64,000 bases of DNA from Allohahella sp002354735 (GTDB lineage Bacteria; Pseudomonadota; Gammaproteobacteria; Pseudomonadales; Oleiphilaceae): contig NZ_CP172312.1 of NCBI RefSeq assembly GCF_047946665.1, positions 930,001 to 994,000 of the forward strand. The letters are read 5' to 3'. Each line of letters starts with the position of its first letter. Within the stretch, counting starts at the first letter, position 1. The position numbers and the translations under genes are program-made. Below, in pieces: positions 45,701 to 54,035 of the stretch. The notes under the pieces are model-generated. The model made no database searches. It saw only the letters and a program-made list of their open reading frames with translations, and was not told the origin of the DNA.

Positions 45701-47325
45701 ATACGCCGGATGAGAGTTATCTCAATGCCAACAGTGTATTGAAGGTCGCGAGCATGACTGGCGCTGACAGTTTGCACCCGGGAATTGGTTTCCTGTCTGA
45801 GGACCCTGACTTTGCCAAGCGCTGCCAGATTCGAGGCCTGAATTTTATTGGCCCTGATTATCGTGCGATGAGCGTGATGGGCGACAAGGCCAGTGCACTG
45901 AACGCAGCCATGGCAGCGGATGTGCCTGTGGTGCCTGGTAGCCATGGCATCATCTCCGATGCCCAGCACGCTCGCCGTCTGGCAGAAGAAATTGGCTTCC
46001 CCCTGCTGTTGAAAGCTGCATTTGGTGGCGGTGGCAAGGGCATCGCCAAGCTCACCAGTATGGACGAGTTGGCGGAAACCTACACGCGCCTGCGTCGTGA
46101 AGCCGAAGCCGCCTTTGGTCGCGGTGCACTGTATATGGAGCGTTTCGTTGAGCACATGCGGCACATCGAGGTGCAGGTGCTAAGAGACAGCCATGGCCAT
46201 TGCAGCCTGCCCGGTATCCGCGATTGCAGTGTGCAGCGCAACAATCAGAAGCTGCTCGAAGAGTCTGGATCGACCATGCTCAGCGAGACACTCAAGCAGA
46301 GTGCGCTCACCTATGCGAAGCGCATCGCTGATGCAGTCAATTACGTCGGCGCCGGCACGGTCGAGTTCATCTATGATCTCGATCACGAATGCCTCTACTT
46401 CATGGAAATGAATACCCGACTGCAGGTTGAACATCCAGTTACCGAAGCGGTGAGCGGCATTGATATCGTGGCACAGCAGCTCAGGATCGCCTCAGGCGCA
46501 TCCATCGCTGATCTGGCGCCAAAGGAGGAAGGCTACGCCATCGAAGCGCGAATCAATGCTGAGCAGGTGATGCTGCGTGATGGCAGCTTCAGTTGTCAGC
46601 CATCGCCTGGTCTGGTGCTCGATCTCGTCATGCCCAAAGATAGTCATGTCGATGTGATTAGCTGTATCGACAAGGGCAAGGCGGTTGCGCCGTACTACGA
46701 CAGTCTGGTAATGCAGATCATTGCCAAGGGCAAGGATAGGGCAGAGGCCATTGAGAGGCTCACCGCCTTTCTGCGCCAGACCCGGATTGAAGGCATCGTC
46801 ACCAACCTCGACTTCGTCGCTGCCATTCTCGAAGACGAAGTGTTCCGTGGTGGTAAATTCGACACTGGCTTCCTGCAGGGCTTCGGCTCCCGTATCGATG
46901 CCAGCAGTCTCCAGCGAGAGCCCTCCGGCCGCGCCGTGTCCGCAAAAGGCGGAGATATTTCCATCCCTGGCACTGCAGAACTCAAGGTGCTTGCGCCCGC
47001 GTCCTGCATTTTCTACCGCTCGCCAACGCCCGATGAAAAGCCCTTCGTGACTGAGGGCGACGTGGTCGACACCCAGCAGACCCTGTGTCTGATGGAAGCC
47101 ATGAAAATGTATTCACCGCTCAAGCTGCGCCATCTGAACAAGGCAGGTGAGGAGCTCTATGCCGACGGTACCCGCTATCGAATCAATCGTGTTATGAACG
47201 ACGACGGGCAACCGGTGAACACGGGTGATCTGTTGTTCGTGCTGAGTCCGCTGCCTGCCGAGAAGAAAGCCGCCCAGGTGGATAGCAAGCAAGCCGACAG
47301 CAAGACTGTCGCCGAAAGCAAGTAA
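42712..47325 (+). CDS. Single-chain acyl-CoA carboxylase: CT-alpha, CT-beta, biotin carboxylase, biotin carrier
   Basis: This 1537-residue protein holds all parts of acetyl-CoA carboxylase. Residues about 40-290 match AccA (LITFIDTPGADAGE, ILGTAYSGGAIPLA). Residues 300-690 are a helical linker. About 700-910 match the AccD core (VGLVSSGGMQTKEGAGSLFAM, VGFGDCTGGAQASF) without the AccD zinc ribbon. About 935-1398 form biotin carboxylase (GGGGKG 1105-1110, HIEVQVL 1151-1157, EMNTRLQVEHPVTE from 1232). About 1415-1515 is the carrier with biotinyl Lys1465 in MEAMKM. AGGAAGGA precedes the ATG. It should make malonyl-CoA (or a related extender) for the adjacent fatty acid enzymes. Order CT-BC-BCCP is the reverse of eukaryotic ACC. 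In the BC nucleotide site, QRRHQK of E. coli AccC reads QRNNQK. Confidence 0.93.
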   Translation: MTRAKHTNNTKTPGVVDRAPVFDLDTVAAGIPGLLAPEAVEAEVARISRLPIEDYEQAVIQPVRQSQRFSARKIMKALVHKVIKESDDGPLYALDCYMLNEAGKRIRVGLIGQNRENRQGVWSPEHHRKAAELAVKFSRKRMPLITFIDTPGADAGETANQQDQAHSISSLITVMAQLPVPTVGIILGTAYSGGAIPLAATNVLLSVRDGLFSTIQPQGLASIARKQKLAWQQCAQRVGVSACETACKGWIDGIVDYSPSDQREGLEHLKSAVVGSLAFLEKQLSAFVQPDGAAVFAPVGSEYQRSLAVFLDKPERLAGPNNSYYADSLTQLPSLFGYTLRHMRQQQVASRLSFTTISSLPAAGSVAPIQPQQQSSEKLGVFNEWFQREEKLIYEQRLLERYERFQKARQAKDEDRSALAALVLGKPQEKYRQAAEALAFELGLYLYNRWKAQAAEGFVALSEFLAEQAAKGRTETETGELPAKEDVTLPQLIRLPELNAWLAPVSLQLQFFDALYDGILGELELVASEANRYRSLSEESMAQLLDAALKATQNDVCWVDANAREFSTWLTQLNESDDVEWFLRQVSEWKQRQHARLSESLFVFLTYLFENLIPRYMQAQAGGEAFDGKINPTWIGRRKDFWHRLSIAYCDLQIQALQKEYKSQWPEWTGWVDELCRDFTPQHDDWVSSDPCAFPGYLESIHKQISAGKVPAGIVTGIATLKVASQPVGLFISNLAFQAGALDMASARKLLALIQHCEDKRLPIVGLVSSGGMQTKEGAGSLFAMAAVNEALTRFRQLTGLPVIMVGFGDCTGGAQASFVTHPLVETWYISGANIPFAGQIVVPSYLPSTCTLANYLSKNAKAEPETDATMTGLLSHPFADSFDRRLLQIDSQAPRPRCSLQDMLKARLNGGKLPQANAQPSDDAAALQQHEGRVAKVFAPVEKLLIHARGCTAVKLIRDAQRNGTPVVLVQSDPDMGSVPAEMLGARDELVCIGGNTPDESYLNANSVLKVASMTGADSLHPGIGFLSEDPDFAKRCQIRGLNFIGPDYRAMSVMGDKASALNAAMAADVPVVPGSHGIISDAQHARRLAEEIGFPLLLKAAFGGGGKGIAKLTSMDELAETYTRLRREAEAAFGRGALYMERFVEHMRHIEVQVLRDSHGHCSLPGIRDCSVQRNNQKLLEESGSTMLSETLKQSALTYAKRIADAVNYVGAGTVEFIYDLDHECLYFMEMNTRLQVEHPVTEAVSGIDIVAQQLRIASGASIADLAPKEEGYAIEARINAEQVMLRDGSFSCQPSPGLVLDLVMPKDSHVDVISCIDKGKAVAPYYDSLVMQIIAKGKDRAEAIERLTAFLRQTRIEGIVTNLDFVAAILEDEVFRGGKFDTGFLQGFGSRIDASSLQREPSGRAVSAKGGDISIPGTAELKVLAPASCIFYRSPTPDEKPFVTEGDVVDTQQTLCLMEAMKMYSPLKLRHLNKAGEELYADGTRYRINRVMNDDGQPVNTGDLLFVLSPLPAEKKAAQVDSKQADSKTVAESK

Positions 47326-47370
47326 GGCACTTGATCAATCAGCGTTGCACACAAAGGAGATAGAGACGTT

Positions 47371-48177
47371 ATGGATACACAGAACGGACGAGATGGTAAA
47401 ACGCTGTCAAGCGCCAACGAAGCTGGTGCCGACGAGACATCTGCTGCGCGCCCGGTGGTACTGATCACTGGTGCCAGCAGAGGTATCGGCAAGGCCATTC
47501 TGCAGAAATTCTGCCTTGATGGCGCATACGTCATCGGTACTGCGACTTCGCAAAATGGAGTCGAGAGCATCGCCCGTACTATCGACGAAAGTGGTGGCAT
47601 TGGCCAGTCGCTTGTACTCGATCTCAGTGACGAGACGAGTATTCCCGAGCTGGTCGATGCCCTGAAACAGCAGTCGATACAGGTGGATGTACTGGTCAAC
47701 AACGCGGGCATCACCGATGACCAGCTCGCGCTGGCAATGAAACCCTTGCAATGGAGCCGAGTCATCGAGACGAATCTCAATGGCACCTTCAGGCTCACGC
47801 AGTCTCTGCTGCGGCCCATGCTGCGCAAGAAGCAGGGCCGCATCATCAATATCAGCTCGGTTGTCGCCAGCAGCGGTAACGCTGGCCAGTGCAATTATTC
47901 GGCGTCGAAGGCAGCGCTTGAAGCGATGACCCGGAGTCTGGCACTGGAGCTGGCCCGCAAGAACATCACTGTGAATGCGGTCGCGCCAGGTTTCATCGCC
48001 ACGGATATGACTGACGAGCTGTCTGAAGACGCCAAAGCTGCCCTGCTGGCAAAGATTCCTGCTGGCATTATGGGGGCGCCTGAAGACGTTGCGGCGTGTG
48101 TAGCCTTCCTTGCTGGCGCGTCAGCTCGCTATATCACCGGACAGGTTCTACACGTCAACGGCGGCCTGTATATGTAA
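47371..48177 (+). CDS. fabG: 3-oxoacyl-ACP reductase, FabG type
   Basis: The 268-residue short-chain dehydrogenase has TGASRGIGKAI (NADPH loop), VLVNNAGIT, and the catalytic Ser-Tyr-Lys set (Ser162/163 in NISSVV, Tyr176 and Lys180 in YSASK), plus TVNAVAPGFIATDMT. It reduces 3-ketoacyl-ACP. A 26-residue N-terminal extension before the Rossmann fold is unusual for FabG. AAGGAGA precedes the ATG. It lies 45 bases after the carboxylase and 83 before the ACP. Confidence 0.9.
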   Translation: MDTQNGRDGKTLSSANEAGADETSAARPVVLITGASRGIGKAILQKFCLDGAYVIGTATSQNGVESIARTIDESGGIGQSLVLDLSDETSIPELVDALKQQSIQVDVLVNNAGITDDQLALAMKPLQWSRVIETNLNGTFRLTQSLLRPMLRKKQGRIINISSVVASSGNAGQCNYSASKAALEAMTRSLALELARKNITVNAVAPGFIATDMTDELSEDAKAALLAKIPAGIMGAPEDVAACVAFLAGASARYITGQVLHVNGGLYM

Positions 48178-48260
48178 TCCCGGGCCTCACCAGGCCTTAT
48201 GACCCCTAATCATCCCAATCAAACCACCCGAAAGTCCAACTGGAAGAAAGGAGCACTACC

Positions 48261-48500
48261 ATGTCTACCCAACAAGAGCGCGTCATCGCGATCGTCGCTG
48301 ATCAACTCGGCGTTGATAAGGAACGCGTTGTCCCCTCAGCGACATTTGTCGAGGACCTCGGCGCAGATTCGCTCGATACTGTCGAGCTGGTCATGGCGCT
48401 GGAAGAAGAGTTCGGCTTCGAAATCGAAGACAAGGAAGCTGAGAAGATTACCAGTGTGCAGGATGTAATGAACCTGCTCGCTCGCACCGAAGCCGCGTGA
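48261..48500 (+). CDS. acpP: Acyl carrier protein
   Basis: The 79-residue acidic protein has the four-helix ACP pattern with Ser37 in GADSLDTVELVMALEEEF as the phosphopantetheine site. AAAGGAG precedes the ATG at ideal spacing. It carries the growing chain for the KAS, FabG and FabV proteins encoded upstream. In this genome context it could be a dedicated carrier, or the only acpP; I cannot tell from one window. Confidence 0.93.
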   Translation: MSTQQERVIAIVADQLGVDKERVVPSATFVEDLGADSLDTVELVMALEEEFGFEIEDKEAEKITSVQDVMNLLARTEAA

Positions 48501-48597
48501 TCGACTGAACTGAAGCATGGCTGCCGGCAGGCATTCGGCGGTATGCCGGCGCCGTGCAGCTCGGAATTTCAATTTGATGCAATGGAGTGTCCGACTG

Positions 48598-50136
48598 ATG
48601 AAAGTGCCAGAAACCTTTGAAACGACAGTGTCCATCGACACCCTGCGGGACAAGACGATTCTGCTGACAGGCGCAAGCGGCTTTGTCGGCAAGGTGGTGC
48701 TGGAGAAATTACTGCGTTGCGTAGGTGGCAATGGGCGCATTTTTCTATTGATGCGCGGCAATCGGCGCTTTCCTTCAGCAGAAGACCGCCTCTACCATGA
48801 GGTACTGCAATCTTCACTATTCGACAAACTCAAAAGCGAGCAGGGTGCAGAGTTTCTCGAGAACTGCCTGAAAAAGCTGCACTGCCTGGAAGGCCATCTC
48901 ACCCAGCCTCTGTTCGGTCTGGATCACGAGACCTTCGCGGCAACGGCATTTTCGCTCGATCTCATCATCAACGCTGCCGCCAGTGTCGACTTTCGGGAGC
49001 CGCTCGATGATGCGCTCAAGACGAACACTCTGGCGCTCGACAGTCTGATAGATTTCTCAAAGTTCACCCCGCACTGTCCGCTGATCCACGTGTCGACCTG
49101 TTATGTTCATGGCCATCACGCCGGTTTCTGCCAGGAAGGCAATGTTGTCGCGTTTAGCGGCGATCTTCCGCTGCTCGATACTGGTTACGTCGATACAGAT
49201 GCCGTGGTGAGCTCACTGCAGAGCCGAATCAACGTACTCTATGCCACCATCAGTGATATCGATGAACGTCAGGCCGCATTGGTCGATCTTGGCCTGGAGG
49301 TGGCCAACGCCTATGGTTGGAACGACACTTACACCTTCACCAAATGGCTTGGTGAGCAGCGCCTTCTGAACGCCTTGCAGGGCCGGGCGCTGACCGTGCT
49401 GCGGCCTTCCATCATCGAAAGCGTACTGAAAGACCCTACACCCGGCTGGATTGAAGGCTTGAAGGTCGCCGACGCTGTGATCATGGCGTACGCACGTGAG
49501 CACGTCATGCTCTTTCCTGGCCGCCCATCTGCCTCGATCGACATCATCCCGGTTGACTATGTGGCGAACAGTATTCTTATCAGTGCTGCCGAGGCACTGA
49601 ACGCACCGTGCCAGCATCGCTTCTATCAATGCGGCAGCAGTGCGGAGAATCCGGTGACGCTGAAGACGCTGATCAAGCTTGTTCGCAAGGCCTCGACGAC
49701 GCCTGGCTCAGGTCTGGACAGATTATTTCCGCGACAGCCAAAGAAATCTTTCGTCATGGTGCCCGCGCCGCTATTCAAGCTTATTACCGATGGCGGTTTG
49801 AACTATGAGCGCTGGAGCTATCGTCTGCGCAAGACCTTGGGTCTTAGCAGCAGCAAGCGCGCATTGATGAAGATGGAGACTACGGTGCGCCTGGCGGTCG
49901 TTTTCGCATTCTACACAACTCAGCGTTACACCTTTGACAACAGCGAACTGCTAGCGCTGGCAGACCGTCTGAGCCCCGCCGACCGAGCCGCCTTCCCGGT
50001 ATCTACGGCCGATATCGACTGGGCGCATTACCTGGGAAATATTCATCTGAGTGGCTTGAACAATTTTGCGCTGAAGCCGCGCCCAAAAAAGCCCGAAGAG
50101 CCGAAGCTACTGCGTCGCGTCGATAAGGCTCACTAA
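48598..50136 (+). CDS. Fatty acyl reductase (alcohol-forming, Marinobacter FAR-like)
   Basis: ATG 48598 is preferred to ATG 48517, giving a 512-residue protein, close to the length of Marinobacter FAR. It has the extended short-chain dehydrogenase fold: TILLTGASGFVGKVVLEKLLR for NADPH binding, INAAASVDFREPLD, HVSTCYVHG, and YTFTKWLGEQ with the catalytic Tyr-x3-Lys, then LRPSIIES and GWIEGLKVADA. The FAR_C region follows. Such enzymes reduce fatty acyl-CoA or acyl-ACP to the aldehyde and on to the fatty alcohol using NADPH. It is the last gene of the cluster, which suggests the pathway product is a fatty alcohol or a wax precursor. Confidence 0.9.
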   Translation: MKVPETFETTVSIDTLRDKTILLTGASGFVGKVVLEKLLRCVGGNGRIFLLMRGNRRFPSAEDRLYHEVLQSSLFDKLKSEQGAEFLENCLKKLHCLEGHLTQPLFGLDHETFAATAFSLDLIINAAASVDFREPLDDALKTNTLALDSLIDFSKFTPHCPLIHVSTCYVHGHHAGFCQEGNVVAFSGDLPLLDTGYVDTDAVVSSLQSRINVLYATISDIDERQAALVDLGLEVANAYGWNDTYTFTKWLGEQRLLNALQGRALTVLRPSIIESVLKDPTPGWIEGLKVADAVIMAYAREHVMLFPGRPSASIDIIPVDYVANSILISAAEALNAPCQHRFYQCGSSAENPVTLKTLIKLVRKASTTPGSGLDRLFPRQPKKSFVMVPAPLFKLITDGGLNYERWSYRLRKTLGLSSSKRALMKMETTVRLAVVFAFYTTQRYTFDNSELLALADRLSPADRAAFPVSTADIDWAHYLGNIHLSGLNNFALKPRPKKPEEPKLLRRVDKAH

Positions 50137-50254
50137 GTACTGCAGGTAAACATGCCCTCGATAGGCGTGTACCGACCGTTTCCCTGCCTGTCTGCAATAC
50201 TGGTATGATCATGTTCCGAGCAGCACACAGAACATGGTCCGAAGGGAGTCAGAC

Positions 50255-52573
50255 ATGGGTCAACCGCAGTCACAAAGCCAAAGCGCCTTTATAGGGCAGG
50301 GCTCTGAATTGCGGGATCTCGTGCGTGAGTTGCCCTGGCACGAGACGTCGTTGGGCGCCATCGACGAGTGGCCGGCCAGCTTGAAAACCACTGTCTCGAT
50401 CGTGATGAACTCGCAGCAGCCAATGTTTCTGTTCTGGGGGCCGGAGCTCATTCAGATCTACAATGATGCCTATCGTCCCAGCTTTGGCGAAGGCAAGCAT
50501 CCCGCGGCGCTTGGGCAGCCAGCCAAACTGTTCTGGCAGGAAGTCTGGGACGTCATCGAGCCGATGTTCGATGCAGTGCGGGCGGGAGATTCGACCGTGC
50601 TGCATGAGAACCAGCTGATACCGGTCTGGCGCAATGGGCGGGTAGAGGACTGTTACTGGACCTATACTTATAACGCGGTTTACGACGAGACGGGCACTGT
50701 CGCTGGCGTGCTGGCCATCGTCACGGAAACGACCGGCAGCGTAGTGAGCGAGCGCCGCCAATCGATTCTCTCATGGCTTTCGGTCAAGCTCCGTCGCTGT
50801 ACTTCCCGCGAAGCCGTCTTTCAGCTGTTGCAGAGCACCGCAGAGCTGCATCCGGTCGATCTGCCGGGTATTCTCGTCACTGACCATGCTGAGACGGCTG
50901 CCCCCAGCCTGACGCTCACAGCGAACGAACTTGGGCTGGATGTGAAGCTTGAGCTCACTTTCATCCTGAATCCTACCGTGCCTTTCGAGGGTTATCGGGC
51001 CTTCCTGAGCGATATCACGAGTCGTGTCGGCACCGTCCTGCTGGAGGCCGAGGCCGAGCAGGCGAGGGCGCTGGCTGTGGCCGACCGCGACCAGCTCTTG
51101 ATGAACGCTCCAGTCGGTACCGCTGTCCTGATCGGCGAAGACCTCGTCTATGAGCTTGCAAACCCGCTCTATCTTGAAATGATCGACCGAGATGACATTG
51201 TCGGCAAATCTTTCGATGAAGTCTTCCCTGAACTGATCGACCAGCCGATACGAGCGACTTTTCAGGACGCGTTTCGCTCAGGAAATTCTTACTCTGATAA
51301 CGAGCTGAACGTGCAGATCTATCGGGGCGGCGAACTTAGAAATTGCTATTACGAGTTCAATCTTACGCCACTGCGTCATCATGGTGGTGGAATATACGGT
51401 CTCATGGTTGTAGTCATAGAGATCACCGAGCAGGTGCTTGCGCGCAAGGAAACCGAGCTTCTCAATGAGGAGCTACAGGTTGCTTCGCGCAGCAAGGACG
51501 AGTTTCTGGCCATGCTGGGTCATGAACTGCGCAATCCGCTGTCTCCCATTGTGAATGGTATTCAGCTGATCGAGCAGAAGCATGATGAACTGCCGGCGGA
51601 GTATCAGATGATCAAGCGTCAGGTCAATCATCTGGTGCGGCTGGTGGATGATCTGCTCGACATTTCCAGAATAACGAGAGGCCTCGTTGAACTGCGCTTC
51701 GAACAGGTCAGACTTCCCGAGGTGGTCGAGCGCGCAGTCGAGATGAGCGAGGATCTATTCGAGCGCAAGGGTCACAGACTCAGTCTCGATGTGCCTGAAA
51801 TCTCATTGGTGTGCGATCCTGCGCGAATTGCACAGGTGCTGTCCAATCTGCTGACTAATGCGGCCCGCTATACGCAAGCGGCTGGTAACGTTCGATTGAG
51901 TGCACAGGTGAAGGCGGAGGAAGTGCATATTGCTGTCGAAGACTCTGGTATTGGCATTTCACCAAAGTTGCTGCCACTGATATTCGATCTTTTCGTTCAG
52001 GGCAAACGAAGCACTGATCGTGCTGAAGGCGGACTCGGGCTGGGGCTCGCGCTTGTGAAGAATCTGGTAAGTCTTCATGGCGGCAGGGTGAGTGGCGAGA
52101 GCGAGGGCGAGGGCAAGGGCAGCATTTTCAGGGTCGTGCTGCCACTCAAGCCAGGCATGCCCGATGAGACTACTTCTGCCACATCGCACCAGATCATTAC
52201 CAAGGCCACTCTGCATGGACGCATTCTTCTGGTGGATGATAATCGTGATGCCGTCGATTCGCTGGCTGAACTGCTGTCGATGAAGGGCTTCAATGTCAAG
52301 GCTGTCTATCATCCCTATGAAGCGCTCGACGTCTTTCCCCAAGGCGACTTTGATGTCGCGATACTCGATATCGGCTTGCCGGGGATGGACGGCTATGAAC
52401 TCATGGCGCGTCTGCGACATATGCAACCTGGCACCAGCTGTCGTTTCATCGCCCTGTCTGGATATGGTCAGGATAAGGACAAGGCCAGGAGTCTGAGCAG
52501 CGGATTCTCCCATCATGTAGTCAAGCCAGTCCTGACTGAAGACCTGCTGGCCATCCTTCGATTAAGCCACTGA
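50255..52573 (+). CDS. Hybrid sensor histidine kinase with PAS-type domains and receiver
   Basis: ATG 50255 is chosen over ATG 50234 because AAGGGAG sits eight bases upstream. The 772-residue protein starts with a PAS/GAF-like sensing region (TSLGAIDEWPASLK, MFLFWGPELIQIYNDAYRP) and a second PAS domain (about 290-390). HisKA follows with His423 in FLAMLGHELRNPL, then HATPase (LTNAARYT, EDSGIGIS, GGLGLGLALVKNLV) and a receiver with Asp705 in AILDIGLPGMDG and Lys in VVKPV. No membrane segment is evident, so it is probably a cytoplasmic light, redox or ligand sensor. It lies just after the lipid cluster but with its own gap of 118 bases. Confidence 0.9.
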   Translation: MGQPQSQSQSAFIGQGSELRDLVRELPWHETSLGAIDEWPASLKTTVSIVMNSQQPMFLFWGPELIQIYNDAYRPSFGEGKHPAALGQPAKLFWQEVWDVIEPMFDAVRAGDSTVLHENQLIPVWRNGRVEDCYWTYTYNAVYDETGTVAGVLAIVTETTGSVVSERRQSILSWLSVKLRRCTSREAVFQLLQSTAELHPVDLPGILVTDHAETAAPSLTLTANELGLDVKLELTFILNPTVPFEGYRAFLSDITSRVGTVLLEAEAEQARALAVADRDQLLMNAPVGTAVLIGEDLVYELANPLYLEMIDRDDIVGKSFDEVFPELIDQPIRATFQDAFRSGNSYSDNELNVQIYRGGELRNCYYEFNLTPLRHHGGGIYGLMVVVIEITEQVLARKETELLNEELQVASRSKDEFLAMLGHELRNPLSPIVNGIQLIEQKHDELPAEYQMIKRQVNHLVRLVDDLLDISRITRGLVELRFEQVRLPEVVERAVEMSEDLFERKGHRLSLDVPEISLVCDPARIAQVLSNLLTNAARYTQAAGNVRLSAQVKAEEVHIAVEDSGIGISPKLLPLIFDLFVQGKRSTDRAEGGLGLGLALVKNLVSLHGGRVSGESEGEGKGSIFRVVLPLKPGMPDETTSATSHQIITKATLHGRILLVDDNRDAVDSLAELLSMKGFNVKAVYHPYEALDVFPQGDFDVAILDIGLPGMDGYELMARLRHMQPGTSCRFIALSGYGQDKDKARSLSSGFSHHVVKPVLTEDLLAILRLSH

Positions 52574-52708
52574 AACAGCCTCACCCGGCGCGATTTCAGT
52601 TGCAGCGCTTATACGCTTCTTTACAAGAAACTCACAGACGCGACAGGGGCAAGTGCCTAGAATTCAGGAAAATTTTGTGTTCTGAATTTCAATCTCTGAA
52701 GGTTACGG

Positions 52709-53314
52709 ATGAAAAAGCTATTTCCGGCGGTGCTGCTTTGCCTGCCTTTTGCATTCAATGTGCAGGCTGACGAAACAGGTACGGCGACTGACGGCGACAA
52801 GCGGCGGGTCGAACTGGTCGGCTCGTTAGGGCTTACGACGGGTGGAGATGAGCTGGCATCCTTGGAGTTTGTAGACGGCGATGATGCCGATATCAAGGCT
52901 GGTGGTCTGTTTTCGATTGCTGGTGGGCTGGGGTATCAGCTACCGACGTCGCCCCTGTACCTTCAGAGCACCATCGGCTATCACTTTGACGCTGTCAATG
53001 CAGAAAATGCCGATGCCAGCTTCAGTCGGGTGCCATTCGAACTGCTGGCCTTCTATACGGCTGACCAGTTCCGCGTCGGCGGCGGACTCAGCTATCATCT
53101 GAGCCCGGAACTCGAATTTGAACTCGATGGCGTTGGCAAGGAATCCATCGAGTTCGACGATGCTGCCGGCCTGGTCCTTCAGGCCGACTATCTCGCCACT
53201 CCCAAGGTCGGCTTTGGTCTGCGCGCTGTATTCATCGAATATGACACAGGGCAGAACGGTTCTGAAGCCGTCGATGGCAATCAATTTGGTCTGCAGGCTA
53301 CAATTTTCCTTTGA
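52709..53314 (+). CDS. Outer-membrane beta-barrel protein
   Basis: The 201-residue protein has a signal peptide (MKKLFPAVLLCLPFAFNVQA). Alternating strands follow (FSIAGGLGYQLP, LYLQSTIGYHFD, FRVGGGLSYHLSPEL, VGFGLRAVFIEY), ending in an aromatic FGLQATIFL, as in small OmpA/OmpW-like barrels. AAGG precedes the ATG. Function is unknown. Confidence 0.8.
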   Translation: MKKLFPAVLLCLPFAFNVQADETGTATDGDKRRVELVGSLGLTTGGDELASLEFVDGDDADIKAGGLFSIAGGLGYQLPTSPLYLQSTIGYHFDAVNAENADASFSRVPFELLAFYTADQFRVGGGLSYHLSPELEFELDGVGKESIEFDDAAGLVLQADYLATPKVGFGLRAVFIEYDTGQNGSEAVDGNQFGLQATIFL

Positions 53315-53347
53315 CACCTTGCAGGCTGTGAGGCTGGCCTGAGCTGA

Positions 53348-53782
53348 TCAATCCCGCTGGGCGGTGACGACATTGAGCTCCACCGCCTTGCCATCACCGG
53401 CTTTGCCCTCGATTTCGACTTCGCCCGCCTGCTCACTGCTAATACTCTCTATGCTCGTCACGCCCTTGGTTCTAGCGGTCTCGACAGCGTAGCGAATGGT
53501 GTCAGCGCTTACCCCCTTAGGCCCGCCTTCACGAGCTTCCTTGTCTTCGCTGCTGACAGTTCCGTCGGCTGCGAAATCGACCTCTGCATCGGTGCTGTCA
53601 TCGATCCAGCCTTCGATTTCGACCTTGCCACCTTCCTCGAACTCGATTTCAGTGTAATGGCTGAACCCATACTGCTCAGCAGTCTTCAGCGCATCGTCAA
53701 CCTTGTCGATGTCGACTTCTGCGAGTGCCAGCGGGGCTGCAAGTGTTGCCGTGAGTACTATGCTCGTTAATGTCCCTTTCAT
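53348..53782 (-). CDS. Exported PepSY-like protein
   Basis: ATG 53782 is preferred to ATG 53788 because GAGGA then has proper spacing. The 144-residue acidic protein has a signal peptide (MKGTLTSIVLTATLAAPLALA). It has two PepSY-2-like repeats: TAEQYGFSHYTEIEFEEGGKVEIEGW and VETARTKGVTSIESISSEQAGEVEIEG. PepSY domains are often protease inhibitors or metal-related; here the role is unknown. Confidence 0.78.
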   Translation of the reverse strand: MKGTLTSIVLTATLAAPLALAEVDIDKVDDALKTAEQYGFSHYTEIEFEEGGKVEIEGWIDDSTDAEVDFAADGTVSSEDKEAREGGPKGVSADTIRYAVETARTKGVTSIESISSEQAGEVEIEGKAGDGKAVELNVVTAQRD

Positions 53783-54035
53783 GATCATTCCTCGTTATCG
53801 AAAAAAATGGCTAATATGCTGAATGGCAATCGAAGATGGTACGACGGCGCTTGCTGAAGCGATTGCAGCGGGGGCAACGGCAACCGCGTACTGCGTGACT
53901 CGCAGCAAAGGCTGTACCATGAGGCAGGATTAATTGCCTTGGTGATGTCAGCTTCTCTAAAATGAAGCTTTTCAGCGTCAAACTGGAACTGACATGATGG
54001 GCGGGCGTGATAGACTTGCCTGCAAGACCAAGTAG

